Notes: generated by a model from the letters alone, not told the origin. Shown: positions 35,274 through 47,844, numbered from the stretch's first letter. The stretch is 64,000 bases of DNA from Cordilura impudica (GCA_963682025.1 OY821517.1:55194216-55258215), one strand, 5' to 3'. Made by a program: numbers and translations.

Positions 35274-37726
35274 CTCGAAAGTTTGAAGTTATGCCTGTAC
35301 TCGTACTTGGCACATTTGCATTATTATTGGTATTGCTGTGGGTGGAAGAAGAGGAACTGTTGTTTGCTGCATTAGAACGACTTGAACAGCTTAAAGCAAA
35401 ATTACCCGAATCTTCTTCTGATGTACAATTTGAGTCTATGCAGGGTGGAGGAAACAAAACAATTTTGAATATGTGATAATATGAGTGAGAAATAAATGTA
35501 CCTTTGTTTGTTTGAATTTTTTTCTTTTGAACTCTTCGATGATTTGAAGAAACAGGTAAGGCTGCAGTAGCAGCAGCGGCCGCGGATGTTGTAGGTTTTT
35601 CCATATTATTATTGCCATTTTTTCGAGCATTTGAATTAAATCCACGTTTACTGTGTCTTACAGAACGTTGGCGATGATGATTCGAATTTGTTGCACGTGT
35701 TCGTCCATTTACAATCACAAGTCGCTTGTTTGGACGTCTATTATTGAGTGAAGCTCCCTTTATGGCTAGACGACGTAATGTACTACGCTTCTTGGCAATT
35801 AAATAGGCTATGCGATTTCTTGGCTTTTGCAATTGATTTGGACTGACTTTCGCTATTTTCGGTTTTTTATTACTTTTTTTCCGTTGCTGCACTTTTCTAC
35901 GCGTGGTCATTTGATGTTTATTGCGTCTTCTATTTTTTCTAGCTGAAGTACTATTTTCATTATTACTATCAGAAGAGCTACTACTTGAACTGCTGCTGCT
36001 ATCACTACTACTGCTTGTACTACCACAACTGAAAAATGAACTAATGCTACGATCGTCCTCCTGTGATGCATCAGTTGAAGTATTTGTTTCCCATTCTTCG
36101 ATTTCTTGTTGTATTAATGAGTCGAAGAAAGCCATCATACGAGGATCTTCATTAGTGTTTTCGCTACTGTAATCATGTGATAAATGATGCCAATTTTCTG
36201 GTAATGCCATAGTAAACAAATTATATGGTGAATAAAGTTCACGGGGATTTTCCGAACAGGATGCCTCCTCAGTTAAAGAACCATTCCAATTGTGTTGCGA
36301 AAAGGGGCTCCATACCTTTAAAAAAGTGACACAAAGATGTTAATAAGGGTATTAACGTATTTTTTTTTTGATCAATTACCTTTATAGTTTTTTCTACACC
36401 AGAAGAAGCCAGCAAACATTTTTGACGATTATATCGAACTTGATTTACAATTGAACGATGACCATATAAAACCATTTGAGTCGATTCCACCCATTGTTCC
36501 GTGCCCTCCACTAAACACAAACAGACAAAATACATAAATTTTAGAGATAATATTTTGTTGTAAAACTGTTATAATTACAGTCGATATCTGTTAAACGCCA
36601 AACATATAAATTAAAATCATCGGATCCCGAAATAACCATTTCATCATTTTCACCCGCAAAGGTACAACTCTTCATAGTGCAAGAGTTATAATAGTTGGTG
36701 TGGTAGAACGTACAAATTGGTTCAGGAGAATTAACATCATATAGTATTGGAGGTAAACGTCTTCGCAAACCCAAAATAAGGTTACCAGAACGATTAAAAC
36801 GTACACTCATACAACTGCGTGGATTTCCCAAATTACCATATAGGATAACAGGCCTAAAACACAATACAATTCAACATAGAACGATTGAAAACGTAAGGTA
36901 TTATGCAACTTACTGTTTGGGTTTGCGTATATCATACAGAGTAGCTCCACGTTTTGAATTGGCTGTAACCAAGAGATTACCCATCGAAGGATGAAACTCC
37001 ACGGCATGAAAAGAAGATGGCACAGAAGCAACAACCAAAGGATCAGCTGGATCGGTACGTTGGTCAAATAATAAAATTACACCATTTTCGGAAGCTGTAG
37101 CAAATACACTATCATTTTGAGGATCAATTGAAAGACCATAAACAGGCTCTTCATGTTTAAAAACATTATCCAGTTTGCCACTGAAAAAATACACATAAGC
37201 ACACAAAAGTTTTATAGCAAATCTAATTTGAAATTTAATTACGTTTCAAAATCATGTGAAATTGCTAAGCAATCATTGCCGCCAGAAATTAATTTTCTGT
37301 TTTTACTGTCAAATCCCAAACAGAATATATTGCTGGCCTGTTCAGTGGCCAAAGCACGAGTTGTTGAAGAGCCCACTAAGGATTTTTCTATGTCCCACAC
37401 TAAAACGCGTTTATCATCTCCACCTAGAAAAAAATATATGCTATTCGCATTATTTCCGTAATGAAAAATTTACAAAATTTACCTGACGCTAAAAATTGAC
37501 CACCATGAGAAAATTCAATGGCATTTACGCACCCAAAATGTCCTTTTAAATCAGTTTTGTAAAGATTTTTAGCTATACGAAAACGCTCACGATATAGATT
37601 ACCAGCAAATGTGCCTGGATAGCCCTGGAATTTGCAATTCGCTTCACGTTTTAATATCTGGTGGCTTAAATTTGTTGTTGTCTCGAATGTGGCAAACATT
37701 TTGTTCATCTTGTATTTATTTTGCAA
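35274..37726 (-). CDS. DCAF5: DCAF5-like WD40 protein, exons 1-7
   Basis: Orthologue of DDB1- and CUL4-associated factor 5, a predicted substrate receptor of CUL4-DDB1 ubiquitin ligases. Exons on the minus strand: 37726-37483, 37423-37243, 37180-36914, 36853-36579, 36510-36380, 36315-35502 and 35435-35274. All have GT/AG borders and matching phases. WD40 blades are visible as GHFGCVNAIEF, VLVWDIEKS, LLFDQRTD, LYDIRKPKQ, GSDDFNLYVWRL and GHRSIVNQVRYN. After the propeller comes the family signature SHDYSSENTNEDPRMMAFF, then acidic, basic and Ser-rich disordered regions. MQNKYKMNKMF offers three possible start Met codons (37726, 37708, 37699). With the proposed exon at 5241-6397 the protein is about 1,076 residues. 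Reading on past the last donor would instead end it at 35227. Confidence 0.92.
35436..35501 (-). other. 66-nt DCAF5 intron 6, in frame and stop-free
   Basis: It has donor AAAG/GTACAT and acceptor TTTCCTCCACCCTGCATAG with a good pyrimidine tract. The length is 22 codons with no stop, so retention would insert 22 residues rather than truncate. The spliced join (QTNK-DSNCTSEEDSG) looks more natural than the hydrophobic retained peptide. Confidence 0.75.
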
Positions 37727-37739
37727 ATTTTCCTTAATT

Positions 37740-39120
37740 CAATTTTGTTTCCTTTGACTTTTTATAAGTAAATACTATTTGGAAATATTTTACTTTGAAA
37801 GGTTTAGCTTACATATATGTAAAACAATTTCCAATGTATATCATATCGGAAAGTTTTCAAACAGAGTCTTACCAACCGAATTGGTTTTCTTTTGAATATC
37901 GTTTAAAATTATTCATTTTTGTAATGATTGGTGTGTGTGTTCCTTTTGTAAAGTAAATAATTGCTACGTAATTAAGTACAAATCTGAAATAATTATTTTG
38001 AAAAAAATGAAAATTTAATAATTTCATACAACAACAATTTTTGATAAATTCGAGATATTTTTCCAGTGCATGTTATTGTAACAATTGGAATAATATTTAA
38101 GAAGCAGAAAAAATTGTCAATGGTTAATGCTTCAGTTAAATTGAACAAAATAAATATATCTTGTGGAATGATAACATGAATAAAAACATAAATAATTCGA
38201 ATTGAATCATAAAAAGCATCATAAAAGTTCTAAATATGGATATAAATACTTACTATATACATATACATATATAAATTTAATATTAAATTTAGTTTTAAAG
38301 GATATGTGGAGTGACGTTTTTTGCATAAAAATATGTTCCGATTCGACAGTTCTTATTGTTCCGGAGAACGAATAAATATTATCGTAAAAATAGTGACATC
38401 AGCGCCACCTTATGGATCCATATCTACATAAGATTTTTTGTCATGACCAATCCCATATACATATGTACATTATGAACATAAGTCAAATTTGACATTCAAC
38501 AAATATATATCGCACCTGTACCTCTAAAGTGAGTCAACTCAAATTTTTCAATTTTCACTTTTTGCAAGAAAACGATACACAGTGGTCAAATCTATCCACT
38601 GTAAAAATCTTACATCGATTTTTCTAGTCTTTTGCAAAAAAAAAAAAAAAATACAGTTGTTACCCTCTTTGTGTTGTAAGAGTAGCTTCTTTAGAATCCA
38701 CTAAAAAGGCATAGTTTGAGTTCCACCCAAAAAACTTGTTATTTTTGATGATCACTGAAAAAATCGCAAAAGCAACTACTGTTGTATACTTATTATTTGC
38801 AATTCTTAAAATGAAACAATTGTTTTTAAATTTTATAGTAAATATTAAAAAAATCGTTTTTTGCCTCTACTGAAAATTTGTAAATATTGAGTTGACCGCA
38901 AATGATGGTGTAAATGAAATTAAAGCATAAATATATTTTTATTGCTGATTATAGGTAATTCATTCAATATTAGTACACTACACCTACACCAAATAAAATT
39001 GAGTTTCCAATAGTCAAATTATTTTGTGAGTGATCCGAAATCTATATCATATAAATCAACTGCCGATAATTTTTCATTACAGTCACTGTTTTCTAAATCT
39101 TACTTGAATTGGGTCATTTA
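37740..39120. other. Upstream region of DCAF5 and AT-rich spacer
   Basis: The DCAF5 promoter must lie just above 37726. No TATA box was singled out. The rest is AT-rich with no recognised gene or repeat. Confidence 0.4.
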
Positions 39121-39213
39121 AACTCTTTTTATTTATTTATTTATTAATCTATGGAATAAATCCTTACAGACTATTTACAAAAACATTTAACAATGAATGA
39201 AAAATTAAAAAAT

Positions 39214-39722
39214 TTAATTTAAAGTGTTCAGATACATTATTATTTTACTTTTTATGACATTTCTATTTAAAGAAAAATCAATAAATCTATAAAGCTTATT
39301 AAATTGAATACACATTCGTCTAAGCGGTTCACCGTTCGCACAATTTGATCTATAAAACTGGACAGATAAAGGTGAGAAGAAACGTGTTGGGTGCTGGGGG
39401 ATGTTAAATGAAATATTGTTGATCAGGAAACCAGAACAAACATCGCCATTAATTATGTTCACAAGAAACGAAACGTTTAGCATAGATCTGCGGCTTTTTA
39501 AGGTTGGCAGCTTAACAAGGGTGAGTCTGCGTTTATACGACGGAAGATTTAATTGGTTAAAATTTAAGCTGCGAAGACAGAATAGTAGGAATTGTTTTTG
39601 CACCGATTCAATGCTATCAATATGAGTTTGATAGATAGGGTCCCATATAATAGAGGCATATTCCAAAATCGGTCTCACAAGTGACATGTATAGTGTTTTT
39701 GTTACATACGGATCATTGAAGT
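39214..39722 (-). pseudogene. LINE reverse transcriptase C-terminal fragment
   Basis: The open frame covers the thumb/C-terminal region of the LINE polyprotein from SKDFNDPYVTKTLYMSLVRP to the stop at 39214. The extra N-terminal residues that an open frame picks up above 39731 come from the hAT terminus and are not part of this protein. Confidence 0.85.
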
Positions 39723-39948
39723 CTTTAGACCAGTGATAGCCACCCCATAGCCTCGCGAGGCAGTCAATAATTGTATTTTTCACACAGACACGGTCGGCAA
39801 TTCACATGTATACAACAACTTTATTCGTTTCCAAACATCAGTCTATCATCAGTCGCTGCTCAAGCTTTGTGAAAGTAACACCACGCACGCTTGTTTGACT
39901 TTGTTTTTGTTTTTTTTCGTAATTAACACAAAAGCACACAGAGCAACA

Positions 39949-40226
39949 ATGTTCAATAATTCTTGGGAACTGATGTTTTTTTTTTTTTGAAAATCTTGAA
40001 AGGAAGCCGCAATGTTATATTTGTTTGAAGCAATTAGCAAAATGCGACAAATTTAATATAAGGCGGCATTACTTGTCATGCCATATTAATTATGAAAAAT
40101 ACAAAGATGATGAAAGGCAAAAATTGCTTGATGAAATGAAAGTCAAAGTCCCCAGTAAATTTGTAAAACAGCCAGATCACATTGAAAAAGGTGATGATAG
40201 CGAAAAATTAAAAGCCTCTTACGTTG
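39949..40226 (+). pseudogene. hAT transposase, N-terminal part (BED-type zinc finger)
   Basis: It starts at ATG 39949 (MFNNSWEL). A single-base slip in a T-run near 39975-39988 shifts the frame to FENLERKPQCYIC. A Cx2C...Hx4H finger follows (CYIC ... FNIRRHYLSCH), as in the BED/BED-like domain of hAT transposases, then KLKASYV. The frame is then cut by the Transib insertion at 40227. The homopolymer shift may be real decay or an assembly error. Confidence 0.82.
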
Positions 40227-41640
40227 CACAGTGGTTCAAAACAAAAAAAAAGTGGTAATAAGTCTGGAACTTCTAAACTATTGGTTGGATTGGAATAGTA
40301 TATTCTAGGCGATTGTAGTCAAGGATATAGGCTTTCAAAATATTTATTTTTGAGATACCCTGTTGGAACACAGGGTGAGCTACAGGGTGCCAAAGTCGAC
40401 CACCTCGAGGTGGAAAATGCTTTCAAAGCTTGTAACTTTTATAAATATGAAGTGATTTTTACGTTTTTTTAATTTTTCCAATAACCATTAAATTATTAAC
40501 AAAAAACATGCTTATACTACCTAGTTATCGCTTATGGTTTAAAAATATTTGATTTTAAAAATCAACATTTGAACTTTTCACCAAATTCTTTCTTGGTTTT
40601 TCGCAAATAACATTTTTATTAAAATAGATAAAAAAAATCTAAAAATATGTGGCGATAGCCAGTACTTTTTAAAAAAATACGTTGAAGTACTTTTTGAATT
40701 ATTTCAAACCGTTTAGTGAGCACAAAATCTTAAAGTTGACTTTTTGAATCAGGTTCTAAAAATTGCAAATTTTTGCCAAAAAATACCCTTCATTCTTTCA
40801 CTTTTTTCTCACAACCTTGGTAAAACATGTATATATTTTTCTACACATTTTAAAAGAATATGCTTCAAGAATGGTTGTAAGTGAAATTTTTAATATTTTT
40901 GGACATGCACCCTACGTCCAGCATTGGACGAAATTGGGCAATTTAAAAAAAAAAAATAAGTTTTAAAAGTTAATACTAAAATATCCGCTCGATTTCTTCA
41001 AATATTTCACCGCAGTATTAAAGCTCCAAATATTTTTATTTATTTGCCGTAATAAAATTCACCGCCGTTACATAAACGTGGCCAGGAGGGCTTAAATGGT
41101 GAAAAAAGTCAAATTTTCATACGAATTTTTTTTGTTAACATAAAAAACATATTAAGATTAGTTATTTTTATATTTTGTTTATTGATTCACAACGGCATTT
41201 AAATTATCTAAAACACTTCAAAAAATCATTTTGATAACGTTAATAGTTTTTGAGATATTTATATTCAAATTTCAGAAAAAAAATATAGAAAACTATGGTT
41301 TTTCGTTTTTTTTTTGGTTTTTTGGTAAAGTGTTCCCAAAATTTTTGAATTTTACTTATTATTATATATATTGTTAAAGAAGACATTATTATCTATTCAA
41401 CGACATATAACATGTCTATCAAATATATTGCAACATGCTGAAATAATGACCCCAAACCACACTCCACAGGCAAAAATTTAGCTATTTCTCTATTTGTTCA
41501 TATAAATGGTCATTTACATAGTGAATGACATATTTTTTTTTATTGTTTTTTGGTAAAGGGTTGCATACGTTTTTATAACTTCAAATAATTTTATATATCT
41601 TTTCAAAGAAGGTATAATTATAAGTTAATGGTGTATGAAA
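40227..41640 (+). repeat. Transib left terminal inverted repeat
   Basis: Its reverse complement recurs at 47845-49155 and then 44690-44778. Shared landmarks include CAACAGGGTATCTCAAAAAT / ATTTTTGAGATACCCTGTTG and the ACGTTATCAAAATGATTTTT segment. The arms are only slightly diverged (scattered substitutions and small indels). Confidence 0.9.
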
Positions 41641-41850
41641 TATTTACCTAATGAGTTTCCACTGATCATAAAATTGCCCAAAACTCTGATACCTATTGCA
41701 AAATATCTGTAATTCACAATACCTTTTTATGCAAAAAAAACAGGTAAAAGCCAAATCCTTAGATTCACTAAAACAAAATGTAAGTATTGGTTGAAGTACC
41801 TGCCCGATATATTACCTTTCAAAAAGTATTTTCAGTATATATAATCTATC

Positions 41851-43846
41851 ATGGAGGTTACATTAAAGTATTATTCACTTTGCAAAGTTATTTGGGAAAA
41901 TCCTTCCCATTCTACTATTCATTCATCACGTTCGGAAAAAGTCTCGAAATTATTTTATACTATTAACAACACTTACGGTTTAAATGTGAGATCTGAAGAT
42001 GTTGAAAATTTTTACAAAGCTTACGAAAGAAGATTTAGCCAATCGCGTTTATCAAAATCAAAGTTTATGACTAAAAATGAAGAATGGTTGAATACGGGCC
42101 TCACAGTATAAATTGAGAAAAAGGCATTTGGTCGACCTAAAAAGGACTACGAAAATGTTCAATCAAGGACAAAAAAGAAAAAACAAGAAGAAATCATTAG
42201 TAACCACTCGCCTAATGAAATTAAGGATTCTTTTAAATCAGCCTTGACACGGACGCAAACAAAGGAAGCTGCTAAAATTGTAGATGTGTTACCAACTGCA
42301 TCTCCTAACATCATTTACAGAAGAGGATGCGTTAGCTCTTATTTTAAATTTGGGATTGACAAGAAATAAATATGGTATTTTGAGAAAAGCTCTCAAAGAA
42401 AAAGGATTTGATATTTTTCCTACCAGCAGAGCCATAAAGGAAACAAAAAATAAAATTCTACCATCTAATGTGAAATCCAATACTGAAAGTGCAAATGTTG
42501 GATTAGCGGAACTGCTTGAAAACACTGCATCTAGAATAATATCCACATTTAGCAAAGAAGAAATAGAAATATGCAACAATTCAGAAGTTACGTTAATATG
42601 TAAATGGGGATGCGATGGAACATCTGGATTTTCTGAGTATAGACAACCAAGTGGAAGCAATTCAGAAATAGATTCTTCAACAATTTTTATGACATCATTA
42701 GTACAATTAAAAATGAGGCTATATAATGAGACAAGTTCTTCTTCTAGTGAGAGAGAATATCAGGACATATGGAGTAATTTAACACCCGGATCTAAGTTTC
42801 TATGTCGGCCAATCCGATTTGAGCACACAAAGGAAGACAAAATTACAACACAAAGCTTAGTGAGTTCAATAAATCAGGAAATTTCGAGATTGTCTCCAGT
42901 TTTTGTGGAAATATCTGGAAGTGTCATTAAAGTGTTATTTCAACCACTTTTTACAATGATTGATTGGAAAGTAGCCAATGCCGTTACAGATATAACATCT
43001 ACTTGGAAATGTAATATATGTGGAAAGAAAAGTTCAGAATTTCATAACAGTTGTGATGAAATTCCTATTAATGAAAATGCTTTCAAATTTGGAATATCAC
43101 CACTTCATGCAAGAATACGATTTATGGAATATTGCTTGGATCTCGCATTTGATCTAAAATACCGGCAAATTCCAGGACAAGAAAATATACCAGTTAAAAA
43201 TAATACTGATCTACACGCCATACGAAAAACTGAGAAGAAAAGAATTCAGGATGAATTTAAAATGCAACTTGGTCTAATTATCGATAAGCCTTTTTTTGGC
43301 TATGGAAGTTCAAATGATGGTAATACAGCAAGACGTTTCTTTGAAGATCCTGAAACTACTTCTTTGATTACTGGCATTGACACGCCTTTAATCGCACGGT
43401 TTAAAGTAATATTAGCTGTCATTAATAGTAAACAACAAATTAATGCGGAGAAATTGAAAATATATGCTAGTGGAACTAAGGAATTAATAATGAACTTATA
43501 TCCTTGGAGGCCAATGACACCAACTGTACACAAAGTATTAGCTCATGGGAAAGAAATAATACAAAATAGCATCCTGCCCTTGGGAGAACTGACTGAAGAA
43601 GCACAAGAAGCTAGAAACAGAGATGTCAAACACTTTAGACTTTTTAATACAAGAAAATGTAGCAAAGAAGCCCAAAATTTCGATTTAATGGAATATTTAT
43701 TGATATCATCAGATTCAGTAATATACTCCATAAGAACAAAATGGTTACCAAAAATAAGTCTTGAAATAGAAAATGATTTCGAAGCTATGGATATAAAACA
43801 TCTTTTATCTTTTGATATTTCTGATTGTTTTGTAGAAAATAACTAG
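41851..43846 (+). pseudogene. Transib (RAG1-like) transposase, nearly intact
   Basis: The N-terminus starts at ATG 41851 (MEVTLKYYSLCKVIWENP). A stop at 42109 is followed in frame by EKKAFGRPKKDYENVQSR. A +1 shift near 42310 leads into the 520-codon main frame. Motifs align by eye with the RAG1/Transib core. CKWGCDGTSGFS carries the first Asp. MIDWKVANAV carries the second. CNIC and HKVLAHGKEII supply zinc ligands. LTEEAQEARN carries the catalytic Glu. The stop sits in a GTATAA context and the shift precedes a good acceptor (CTAACATCATTTACAG), so a short intron is an alternative to decay. With either reading the catalytic core is complete. Confidence 0.88.
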
Positions 43847-43899
43847 TAAAAAAGCAGACAATTGTTATGTAATTTTAAGCCTATTATAAAACAAATAAA

Positions 43900-44680
43900 A
43901 CAAGTAAGAAAATTATAGTCGGTCTAGACCGACTATACGATACCCTATACCATGCGTTTAGAAACCCTATCTCTTAGGTCCAACTAACTGGACATTGAAA
44001 ATAAGCAAAAAACCAAATTTGAGTGGGATTTTTATTAATTTTTTTGGCTGCAGATATGAAAAAGTTCATAACGGATGCTATATCTATAAAGGGACTAGGT
44101 CCAAAAATGGACCGATCCTGATCATGTTTGGTAAAGTCTCTTGTATTTTGCAAAAATATATACAAACAAAATTTGAGAAGAATCAGTGCAATATTTTTGT
44201 TTTTTAATAGATTTAAGTGAAGATCGGGAAGCAGCTCTATATGGGGTCAAAGGGATCATTTTTGGACTACTCATTAGTGGATGTAATGAACGCATACAAA
44301 CCCAATTTGAGTAAGATCTATATGACAATTTGGATCTTATGGCAATTTATGTCGATTTCATATGGGTAATTTGTATGGGGGCTAGGTCTGAACATGGACC
44401 GATTCTCACCAATTTCAATAGCGTTCATCCCATGGCCGATAAAAGCCTATATACCAAATTTCATCAAAATATATTCATATTTGCGACCTGCAGTTTGATT
44501 ACAAGCTTTACATGGACACACAGACGGACGGACGGACGGACATTGTTAAATCAACTCAGAAAGTGACTCTGATTCGATCGGTATAATTAAAGATGGGTCT
44601 AGGTCAAATATTTTTGGTTGTTACAAACAGCAGCACAAAGTCATTATACCCAAACCACATAGTGGTATAGGGTATAAAAA
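43900..44680 (+). repeat. Family-X dispersed repeat, copy C (inside Transib)
   Basis: Full-length, with head AACAAGTAAGAAAATTATAG, palindrome GTCGGTCTAGACCGAC, short (CGGA)n and tail GGTATAGGGTATAAAAA. It lies directly after the Transib transposase stop. Confidence 0.9.
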
Positions 44681-44778
44681 TACTCATTAAACTATAATTA
44701 TACCTTCTTTGAAAAGATATATAAAATTATTTGAAGTAATAAAAACGTATGCAACCCTTTACCAAAAAACAATAAAAA

Positions 44779-45552
44779 ACAAGTAAGAAAATTATAGTCG
44801 GTCTAGACCGACTATACGATACCCTATACCATGCGTTTAGAGACCCTATCTCTCAGGCCCAACTAACTGGATATAGAAAATAAGCATAAACCAAATTTGA
44901 GTGGGATTTTTATTAATTTTTTCGGCTGCACATATGAAGAAGTCCATATCGGATGCTATATCTATATGGGGACTAGGCCCAAAAATGACCTGACCATGTT
45001 TGGTAAAGTCTCTTGTATTTTGCAAAAATATATACAAACAAAATTTGAGAAGAATCAGTGCAATATTTTTGGTTTTTGATAGATTTAAGTGAAGATCGGG
45101 AAGAAGCTCTATATGGGGCCTATGACTAAGAGTTGTCCAATAGGGATCATTTTTGGACTACTGATTAATGGATGTAATATATACATACAAACCCAATTTG
45201 ACTAAGATTTTATGATAATTTGGATCTTGTGGTAATTTATGTCGATTTCATAGGGGTCATTTGTATGGGGGCTAGGTCTAAACATGGACCGATTCTCACC
45301 AATTTCAATAGCGTTCAAATACCAAATTTCATCAAAATATATTCATATTTGCGACCTGCAGTTTGATTACAAGCTTTACATGGACACACAGAAGGACGGA
45401 CGGACGGACGGACATCGTTAAATCGAATCAGATAGTGATTCTCATTCGATCGGTATAATTAAAGATGGGTGTAGGTCAAATATTTTTGGTTGTTACAAAC
45501 AGCAGCACAAAGTCATTATACCCAAACCACATAGTGGTATAGGGTATAAAAA
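44779..45552 (+). repeat. Family-X dispersed repeat, copy D (inside Transib TIR)
   Basis: Full-length direct copy, somewhat more diverged than C and F (for example a missing GATAAAAGC segment before ATACCAAATTTC). It interrupts the right Transib arm after CCTTTACCAAAAAACAATAA. Confidence 0.9.
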
Positions 45553-45948
45553 TTGTTTCCAGAGATTTTACATACTCTGTAAATTGTTGGGCTTTGTTTC
45601 TTCTCTTGATTTGGTCTTGATATTTGTCAAACAATCTTTTCAATTTATTATATACACTTTTTTTCAGCATTATTTCCATACCAAGTTTTTCCCAAATTCC
45701 AATCAACTGATCTTGTACTTGAATAGTGAATGATTTATAGGAAAACTTTTTTTGTTCTGTTTTAGCACGTTCGCTTAAGTAAAAATAATATCTCAAGATA
45801 TCCAGATGGGTTGGTAAATTAAGTAACATCATGCTTGGGTATATGACACATTGGGTTTTCGATAGTTGTTGTTGCTTCATCTTGCGGTGTGGAGGATGGT
45901 GGATTCATTGTAAACTTTTTGATTTGGAATGGTCACTTCACTTATTAT
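45553..45948 (-). pseudogene. Foreign coding fragment (regulatory-domain-like, unassigned)
   Basis: The minus strand reads MNPPSSTPQDEA near 45910, then THLDILRYYFYLSERAKTEQ, IGIWEKLGMEIMLKKSVYN and KLKRLFDKYQDQIKRRNKAQ before running into family-X copy D. It resembles the small helical N-terminal domains carried by insect transposon genes. Continuity upstream may resume at 46752-47058. The family was not recognised. It is the only non-family-X sequence inside the interrupted Transib arm. Confidence 0.5.
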
Positions 45949-46751
45949 TTTTATACCCTATACCACTATGTGGTTTGGGTATAATGACTTTGTGCTGCTG
46001 TTTGTAACAACCAAAAATATTTGACCTACACCCATCTTTAATTATACCGATCGAATCAGAATCACTATCTGATTCGATTTAACGATGTCCGTCCGTCCGT
46101 CCGTCCGTCCGTCTGTGTGTCCATGTAAAGCTTGTAATCAAACTGCAGGTCGCAAATATGAATATATTTTGACGAAATTTGGTATTTGATCTTTCATCGA
46201 CCATGGGATGAACGCTATTGAAATTGGTGAGAATCGGTCCATGTTCAGACCTAGCCCCCATACAAATGACCCCTATGAAATCAACATATATTGCCATAAG
46301 ATCCAAATTATCATATAGATCGTACTCAAATTGGGTTTGTATGCATTTATTACATCCATTAATGAGTAGTCTAAAGATGATCCCTATGGGACAACTCTTA
46401 GTCATAGGCCCCATATAGAGCAGCATCCCGATCTTCACTTAAATCTATCAAAAAACAAATATTGCACTGATTCTTCTCAAATTTTGTTTGTATATATTTT
46501 TGCAAAATACAAGAGACTTTACCAAACATGGTAAGAATCGGTCGATTTTTGGGCCTAGTCCCCATATAGATATATCATCCGATATGAACTTTTTCATATC
46601 TGCAGCCAAAAAAATTAAAATAATCCCACTCAAATTTGGTTTATGCCTTTTTTTATATCCAGTTAGTAGGGCCTGAGAGATAGGGTCTCTAAACGCATGG
46701 TATAGGGTATCATAAAGTCGGTCTAGACCGACTATAATTTTCTTACTTGTT
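45949..46751 (-). repeat. Family-X dispersed repeat, copy E (inverted)
   Basis: Full-length copy in the opposite orientation to C, D and F: TTATACCCTATACCACTATG at the left, CGGTCTAGACCGACTATAA and TTTTCTTACTTGTTTT at the right. It is inserted in the foreign fragment and can pair with D or F as a long hairpin. Confidence 0.9.
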
Positions 46752-47058
46752 TTCAATATTTTAATGACAGGTACTTATGGATGGGCGCATCTTTTAAGGG
46801 TGGCGATATACCTGATTCAGCACGTGTGCATTTTAAATTTTTCAAAACTTTCCAAATAATGACCACTCATACATGTGTACATATCTGTAAAAAAAATCGT
46901 CGGTTACAGGTAGCCAACGGAAAAACAAATATCAGTAAAAAAAATGGACTTTCCTTTTTTACCTTTAATTGACTGTGAACGGATTAGGTGTCATAAATAA
47001 ACAAGAACAGTATGTCAGCGTCCACGCACGAGCTTATAACTTTGCTACCGCAATCAAA
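46752..47058. other. Foreign fragment, second part
   Basis: About 300 bp between family-X copies E and F. It matches neither Transib arm nor family X and is probably the continuation of the fragment at 45553-45948. No domain recognised. Confidence 0.4.
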
Positions 47059-47844
47059 ACAAGTAAGAAAATTATAGTCGGTCTAGACCGACTATACGAT
47101 ACCCTATACCATGCGTTTAGAGACCCTATCTCTTAGGCCCAACTAACTAGACATTGAAAATAAGCAAAAACCAAATTTGAGTGGGATTTTTATTAATTTT
47201 TTTGGCTGCAGATATGAAAAAGTTCATATCGGATGCTATATCTATAAAGGGAATAGGTCCAAAAATAGACCGATCCTGATCATGTTTGGTAAAGTCTCTT
47301 GTATTTTGCAAAAATATGTACAAACAAAATTTGAGAAGAATCAGTGCAATATTTTTGTTTTTTAATAGATTTAAGTGAAGATCGGGAAGCAGCTCTATAT
47401 GGGGTCAAAGGGATCATTTTTGGACTACTCATTAGTGGATGTAATGAACGCATACAAACCCAATTTGAGTACGATCTATATGACAATTTGGATCTTATGG
47501 CAATTTATGTCGATTTCATATGGGTAATTTGTATGGGGGCTAGGTCTGAACATGGACCGATTCTCACCAATTTCAATAGCGTTCATCCCATGGCCGATAA
47601 AAGCTTATATACCAAATTTCATCAAAATATATTCATATTTGCGACCTGCAGTTTGATTACAAGCTTTACATGGACACACAGACGGACGGACGGACGGACA
47701 GACGGACATTGTTAAATCAACTCAGAAAGTGATTCTGATTCGATCGGTATAATTAAAGATGGGTCTAGGTCAAATATTTTTGGTTGTTACAAACAGCAGC
47801 ACAAAGTCATTATACCCAAACCACATAGTGGTATAGGGTATAAA
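47059..47844 (+). repeat. Family-X dispersed repeat, copy F
   Basis: Full-length direct copy with a longer (CGGA/CAGA)n tract; it ends at GGTATAGGGTATAAA, where the Transib arm resumes (ATGTCATTCACTATG). Confidence 0.9.

Noticed and set aside
35921..36172. Leucine-rich plus-strand frame opposite DCAF5 exon 6
   Set aside because: It is the complement of the Ser-rich coding sequence of DCAF5; the exon on the minus strand has family motifs and good splice sites.
39723..39783. N-terminal MKNTIIDCLARLWGGYHW of the LINE C-terminal frame
   Set aside because: It is translated from the hAT terminus; the LINE continues at 50926 instead.
40025..40258. Reading the hAT N-terminal frame on into VAQWFKTKKKW
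   Set aside because: Those residues are encoded by the Transib end (from 40227); the true continuation is at 49161 after the insertion.
47344..47715. 123-codon open frame inside family-X copy F, with similar short frames in the other copies
   Set aside because: Frames differ between copies because of stops and indels, on both strands, and resemble no protein. They are by-products of a repeated sequence.
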